64,000 nucleotides of DNA, taken from the NCBI GenBank assembly GCA_023079485.1, contig CM041115.1:23738863-23802862 (forward strand), read 5' to 3'. Made by a program: the position numbers and the translations under genes. The notes beneath the pieces are model-generated. The model saw only the letters and a list, made by a program, of their open reading frames with translations. It did no database searches and had not been told where the DNA came from. Shown here piece after piece: positions 59,701 through 64,000 of this stretch. Numbering within the stretch: position 1 is the first letter of the stretch; each line of letters begins with the position of its first letter. Origin of the DNA: Archilochus colubris (taxonomy: Eukaryota; Chordata; Aves; Apodiformes; Trochilidae).

Positions 59701-62700
59701 ACAAGAACAAACACAATCCCTGGAGTTATCAAGTCATTTTACAAAGATGTGTAAGAAAAGTGAATTTAAGTGGGTGCTGAGAAAGATGTTAAGTGATTGT
59801 GGTAATGGAGGGTCTCTCACATGAGAAGACACTTGACAAGCAAGCCTTTGGGAGGGGAAAACATTCAAAGGGAGAAAAATTTTTCTGTTAAAGCAAAATA
59901 ATGACACAGAACAGATGGTAAATCATTCATTTACCAATGTAGGCTGGCAACATCCACTAGAAGTTGTAAATTCAGCGACACACTTGTCTAACTCACTGCA
60001 CAGGAAGGAAATGGACCTAGTGGTTCAGAAATCCAATCTTTTATTCCTAAATATTAATACAAAGTATTGTGCTTACTTTCCTACCTTCAACATATTTGTA
60101 TCTTTTTCTCCTGAAGTAATGAAATGTAAAGCATCTCAGAAAAGACACCATTATTTAATTCTAAAATGAGGGAAATGGACACAGATAATTCAAGACCACA
60201 AAGCAGCTTAGGCTTTCTGATGCTGAACACTGCAACATCTCTCATGCACTTCGTTTGTACAGTGAAATCACACAGCTCAGTTTCACACAAGCTGTTTCAT
60301 GTATACTGAGCTAGCATCCCCAAAAGGAAAAACTGCCTCTCTTTTGGAAATAGGTTTTACAAGTAGCCTCTAACTAGAAATATCATATCAGAGTTTGGGT
60401 ACCAAAATCAGCCCTTGGATTTACGCTCCAAAATATCTGCATACAAAAAAACCCCAAAACCAACTTAAAAAAATCATCCCCTTCTTGTAACTTTTAAGTG
60501 GTCAAAAACACCTGCCCTGGCGAAAGAGTCAAACTCAGTATCTTCTCAGTCAAATAGGGTTCACAGCCACAGATCACCTCAGTCACAGCAGAAGTAACCA
60601 GTTCAAAGGAAAGCAAGGAACGATTATACACATGGCTCACTCGCCTGTAGATGTAGCACTGCATGTAAACTCTTGAACACATTGGGCCAAAATCAGCTGA
60701 ATATAGAACAAATGACTCTTCTTCTTCCCCGCATGAAAACACTACAGTGGGGGGGACGTGGAGGGGAAGAGGAAGAACTCTGGCCTCCAACACCCACTTC
60801 GGGTCTTACTCAGCCAAAAGGAAAATGGACGACCCACGCAAAAGAACCTGCCTTTGTGAAGTTCACTATTCTGCTTCACCCAGGCTCCCTTCTGCACTCT
60901 ACCTGCATTTCTTCCTCCCAAAATGGTTATCATTAAAGGGAGGAATGGAGACATCCTTCTCTCTAGTTTGCTAATAACCCTTTCAGAATACAGAAACTTT
61001 GAATTCCCTGCAAGAAACACTTAATATCTTGATCTTCTACTTCCCTGATCCATATTTCTCATTGTTAAGAGGATTCTTCTCCATCTCCTAACAAAGTAAG
61101 GTGAAATTATGACAAGAAATTTCACGCTTTCCTGAGCCAGCGCTTTGCATGAATATACACATCAAAGAATTCCAAGCTCAGTATAATTCCTTTACAAGCT
61201 AGAATTAAGGTTAATGCAAATATTCTGTTAAAATTTAGACATATATTTTTCTATATTAGGAAAACTGTACCAGTAACAACTGCACAAAAATCAAGGAATC
61301 TAGATGCACTCTTTTTAGTCTCAAAGCCCAAGACACAGGAAAATCCTGCAATATTTTCTGAAATCTTACCATTTTGTATTGATCAGTGCATTTTTCTTTG
61401 AAATCAATAGGCATATATACTCAACATGCCCTATAGACATTTTACTTATGAATCCAAATAAGTTGTGGTATTTTAATTAAATCTCCTTATTAAACTTTCA
61501 AATTCCCACTTCTATTTTTTTCATCTGTAAAAGCTATCACTGTTACCAGAGCATTCTATTTTTCTAAAGCAACTTTTGTAGAACATATTAGTCTTAAGTC
61601 TTTTCAGAACAGACACTAAGAATAATCCAAGATATAAAACCCTACTGTGTTTTTTCAACAAAAGATACAGGGATTTCGCATTGTCTACCTATAATGCTAG
61701 ATGAAATTTTGGGACAGCCACAACCTATTTGGTTCAATTTTAGAAATCTTAAATGGAATAATTTTTCTGTCAGCCACAGTAACTACATTTTATGTGGGTT
61801 TTTTGTCTGTTTGTTTTGGTTTTGGTTTGGGTTTTTTTTTTGTTAGCAAATAAGATGTATATCTACCCTAGACATCAAAACCAGTATAAAAAAAAAAGGC
61901 AACACTACTTTCTTCAATAAGGCCCCATCCAAAAACACTGATGTCAACCAAGGCTCTCGTTCATGTAATTTATTTTGTATTATGAACTTTGTTGAGAGTA
62001 GTAAATCAGACGTTCAACTAATAAGCAAACATGGCTGTTTACCACCACCACCAGTTAGTAGATGTGCTTCTCTGTTCTTAAGTGAAGATTTTTTTACAAT
62101 GTAGTTTATCTTCTTAATATAACGACTTGTAACCATTGTATCTTAAGTTCATGAATATCCAGATTACAGTTTACTAAATTCGGGAAGGACTATCAACTCC
62201 AACTTTTTTCTACATCCACAAATTTTACTGAACTCTTCAGTGCTGAGCCAAATCTCATCCTTATTGTTCTTTACCATTTTGTCAATTTTTATCATTCATT
62301 CCTATGTGACTAAAGGGGAACTGTTTCTTCAGGGGCACTGAAGAAACACTGGAGTCAGGGCAGAAGTAGTCATACGGTAGTCACAAGATTTTTCCAATAA
62401 ATTTCACCTAAATGTATTTATAAACAGATTTTTTTAAGCACTAATGCTAGGGCTCTGAATTGGAAGTAGTTTGTGGTAGGACTGGGAGGGCTGCACAGGT
62501 GCCTGCCACCAGCTGTCTGCCCTACCCACCTCTGCAAAGTTCCCACCCAGGGAAGGAAGATGGGTTCAGCTGCTCAAGTGGCAGCTGCCTAAACCACTGC
62601 AGATTTCTGCTCGACTACCAAGGTAATCTGAAATAGTTGTCAGTTTAACTTAGTCTGCTGGTCTGTTACCCATAGTGATTCAGCAGCTGTTACACAGCTA

Positions 62701-64000
62701 TTTTCAAAGGAGGGGCAAGACCAGACAGAGGCAAAAAGTCCAGCACAGCTGTCCCAAAGTAAGTCAGCCTCACTTACTAACTTACGCATCAAGTGGACCA
62801 CTTTCATAGTTACCTTTATCAGTACACTCAAGAATCAAGTGAGGTCTTCTTAACCTTTCTTACACTGAACATAAACTATGCCAGTTTGCATTATTTCAGT
62901 TTCTGTGACTGAATCATGTATTGGAATTTTCTTTTTGTTTGAAGCTTGTCTTCAAGTTAAATTGTTTATATGTACATATCTTTCTGCTTGTCCTTTTTCA
63001 ACTCTGTCAAAATATAAGCACTCTTAAGCGCTGTATTTAAGAACTTCACAGAAATGAATTATCAGTTGGCCAAGGGCTGTCTTAAGCATTTTGCTTTGGG
63101 GCAAGCTGTACAGCCTTGCTGATTTAAAAGGATTTATCCTTTACAGGCACTGCTTAATAATCACCTTTAATACTCCTACTCACTGAACACTCCAGTGGTC
63201 TCAGATCATAAAACCCATCATCTTGATTCTTTCCAGAGAGTACAAAAAAACCCTATTTTTGCCTTCTTTGCCATCATGCAAAACAGTAACAAGGTTATTT
63301 CCACCTGGTAATGAGCCTATACTATACTGAAATGGCTTTTGTTGCCACCATATTTAATCTTCCTATCCCTATGTGCATTTAAGAATTAACTCCAAAACTT
63401 CTAGTCAGTAGCAGATAGAAGGGAGGCTATTTTATTTGGTTTTTCCTCATTTGTGTCTAGGTGGGCATACACACATAACAAGTTTGAAAGTGCTGTAAGG
63501 CTCTGGGTGTGGTTAAAGAGAAGAAAATACTCAGTACGGAATGAGAACTGCCCCTAAATGGAACAGCAGATCTGGAGCATGCTCAGGCCACGACAGAAAT
63601 GCAGGAAGAAGCTGAAACAGCTATCATACAAAACTCCTTTTTGCCAGCTGTTTTACCTACAGAGGGCATTTTTATCAGAAAGGGAATTGCAAGTTATGTA
63701 ACACTACTCCTTTTAGTAGATTTGAAAAAGATAACATCGAAAAAATTAGAATTCTAGAAGCTTAGAATTTTAATAAAAGAATGCTAACAATCCAGAACAC
63801 ATACCTATTAAAATATATACATATATATAAAAAGAGAGAAATCAAGGAGTCATACATTCTGGGCTATGAATCCAATAGTTCATGAATCAAGTTCATCTTT
63901 TATTTCACTGACAAGAAAAAAGACCCACTTCTTCCTTTTTAGTTCTGGGTTGGGAAGTTCTTTAGCTGGTTATGTGCTGCATGCAGAGTATGACTGTGAC
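56711..64000 (-). other. APC 5' intron and upstream region, no promoter seen
   Basis: Starts at the AG acceptor before the start-codon exon. It contains a CR1 copy (58025-59345), a less AT-rich unclassified block at 57400-57850, and another unclassified stretch at 59350-59990. I see no CpG-rich interval and cannot place a non-coding first exon, so the APC promoter(s) should lie beyond 64000. Confidence 0.7.
58025..59345 (+). mobile_element. CR1 LINE copy, ORF2 half plus 3' end
   Basis: About 1.3 kb on the plus strand. It runs from GTCAGCATGGGTTCACAAAA through ACCTGGACCTTCATAAAGCC and the reverse-transcriptase part (GTGGTGTTCCCCAGGGCTTA, TTTGCAGATGACATTAGGAG) to the typical 3' end GATGATCTTAAAGGTCTTTT and ACAATTCTGTG. 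Reading frames are broken many times, so it is inactive. Orientation is opposite to APC. Confidence 0.92.

Noticed and set aside
60690..60960. Less AT-rich stretch as an APC promoter or CpG island
   Set aside because: CpG pairs are few, and no TATA, initiator or first-exon donor in the right orientation stands out.
1..64000. CRISPR arrays, operons, tRNA or rRNA genes
   Set aside because: Nothing with regular spaced repeats, cloverleaf boxes or rRNA sequence was seen, and the window is vertebrate nuclear DNA.

Overview
The window is vertebrate nuclear DNA, most probably from a bird. It is AT-rich and carries spliced genes with canonical GT-AG introns. Its interspersed repeats are mainly CR1 LINE fragments of avian type. 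It holds one recognisable gene: the complete coding region of APC (adenomatous polyposis coli, the Wnt-pathway tumour suppressor and cytoskeletal scaffold), on the minus strand from the ATG at 56692 to the stop at 5657.

All 15 coding exons could be located and joined by consensus splice sites. The first 14 have lengths of 135, 85, 202, 109, 114, 84, 105, 99, 379, 96, 140, 78, 117 and 215 nt, the same as I recall for human APC. The fifteenth is one 6550-nt exon that encodes about three quarters of the protein. The joined reading frame is 8505 nt plus stop, or 2835 residues (human 2843). It keeps the N-terminal coiled coil, the armadillo domain, four 15-residue repeats, seven 20-residue repeats, three SAMP motifs, the basic region, a SxIP EB1-binding motif and a C-terminal TSV PDZ ligand.

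Layout from right to left, in the direction of transcription: 56711-64000 is 5' intron with a 1.3-kb CR1 copy and no CpG-rich promoter, so the promoter and non-coding first exon(s) should lie beyond 64000. The start-codon exon is at 56558-56710. A 15.5-kb intron follows, with two CR1 fragments and most of the simple repeats. Small exons lie between 41013 and 12629, and the giant exon at 12206-5657. A 3' UTR resembling the mammalian one runs from 5656 to about 4740, with a miR-135 seed match, a Pumilio element and a candidate poly(A) signal. Below that are a palindromic MITE-like relic, an old CR1/L3-like relic, and AT-rich DNA to position 1 in which I recognise no gene.

I found no new biological system. 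The observations worth a second look are substitutions in both canonical nuclear-localisation clusters of APC, a conserved internal alternative acceptor in coding exon 9, the regulatory 3' UTR, and a few repeat-like blocks I cannot classify. Comparisons with human APC rest on memory of that protein and transcript, not on an alignment run here.
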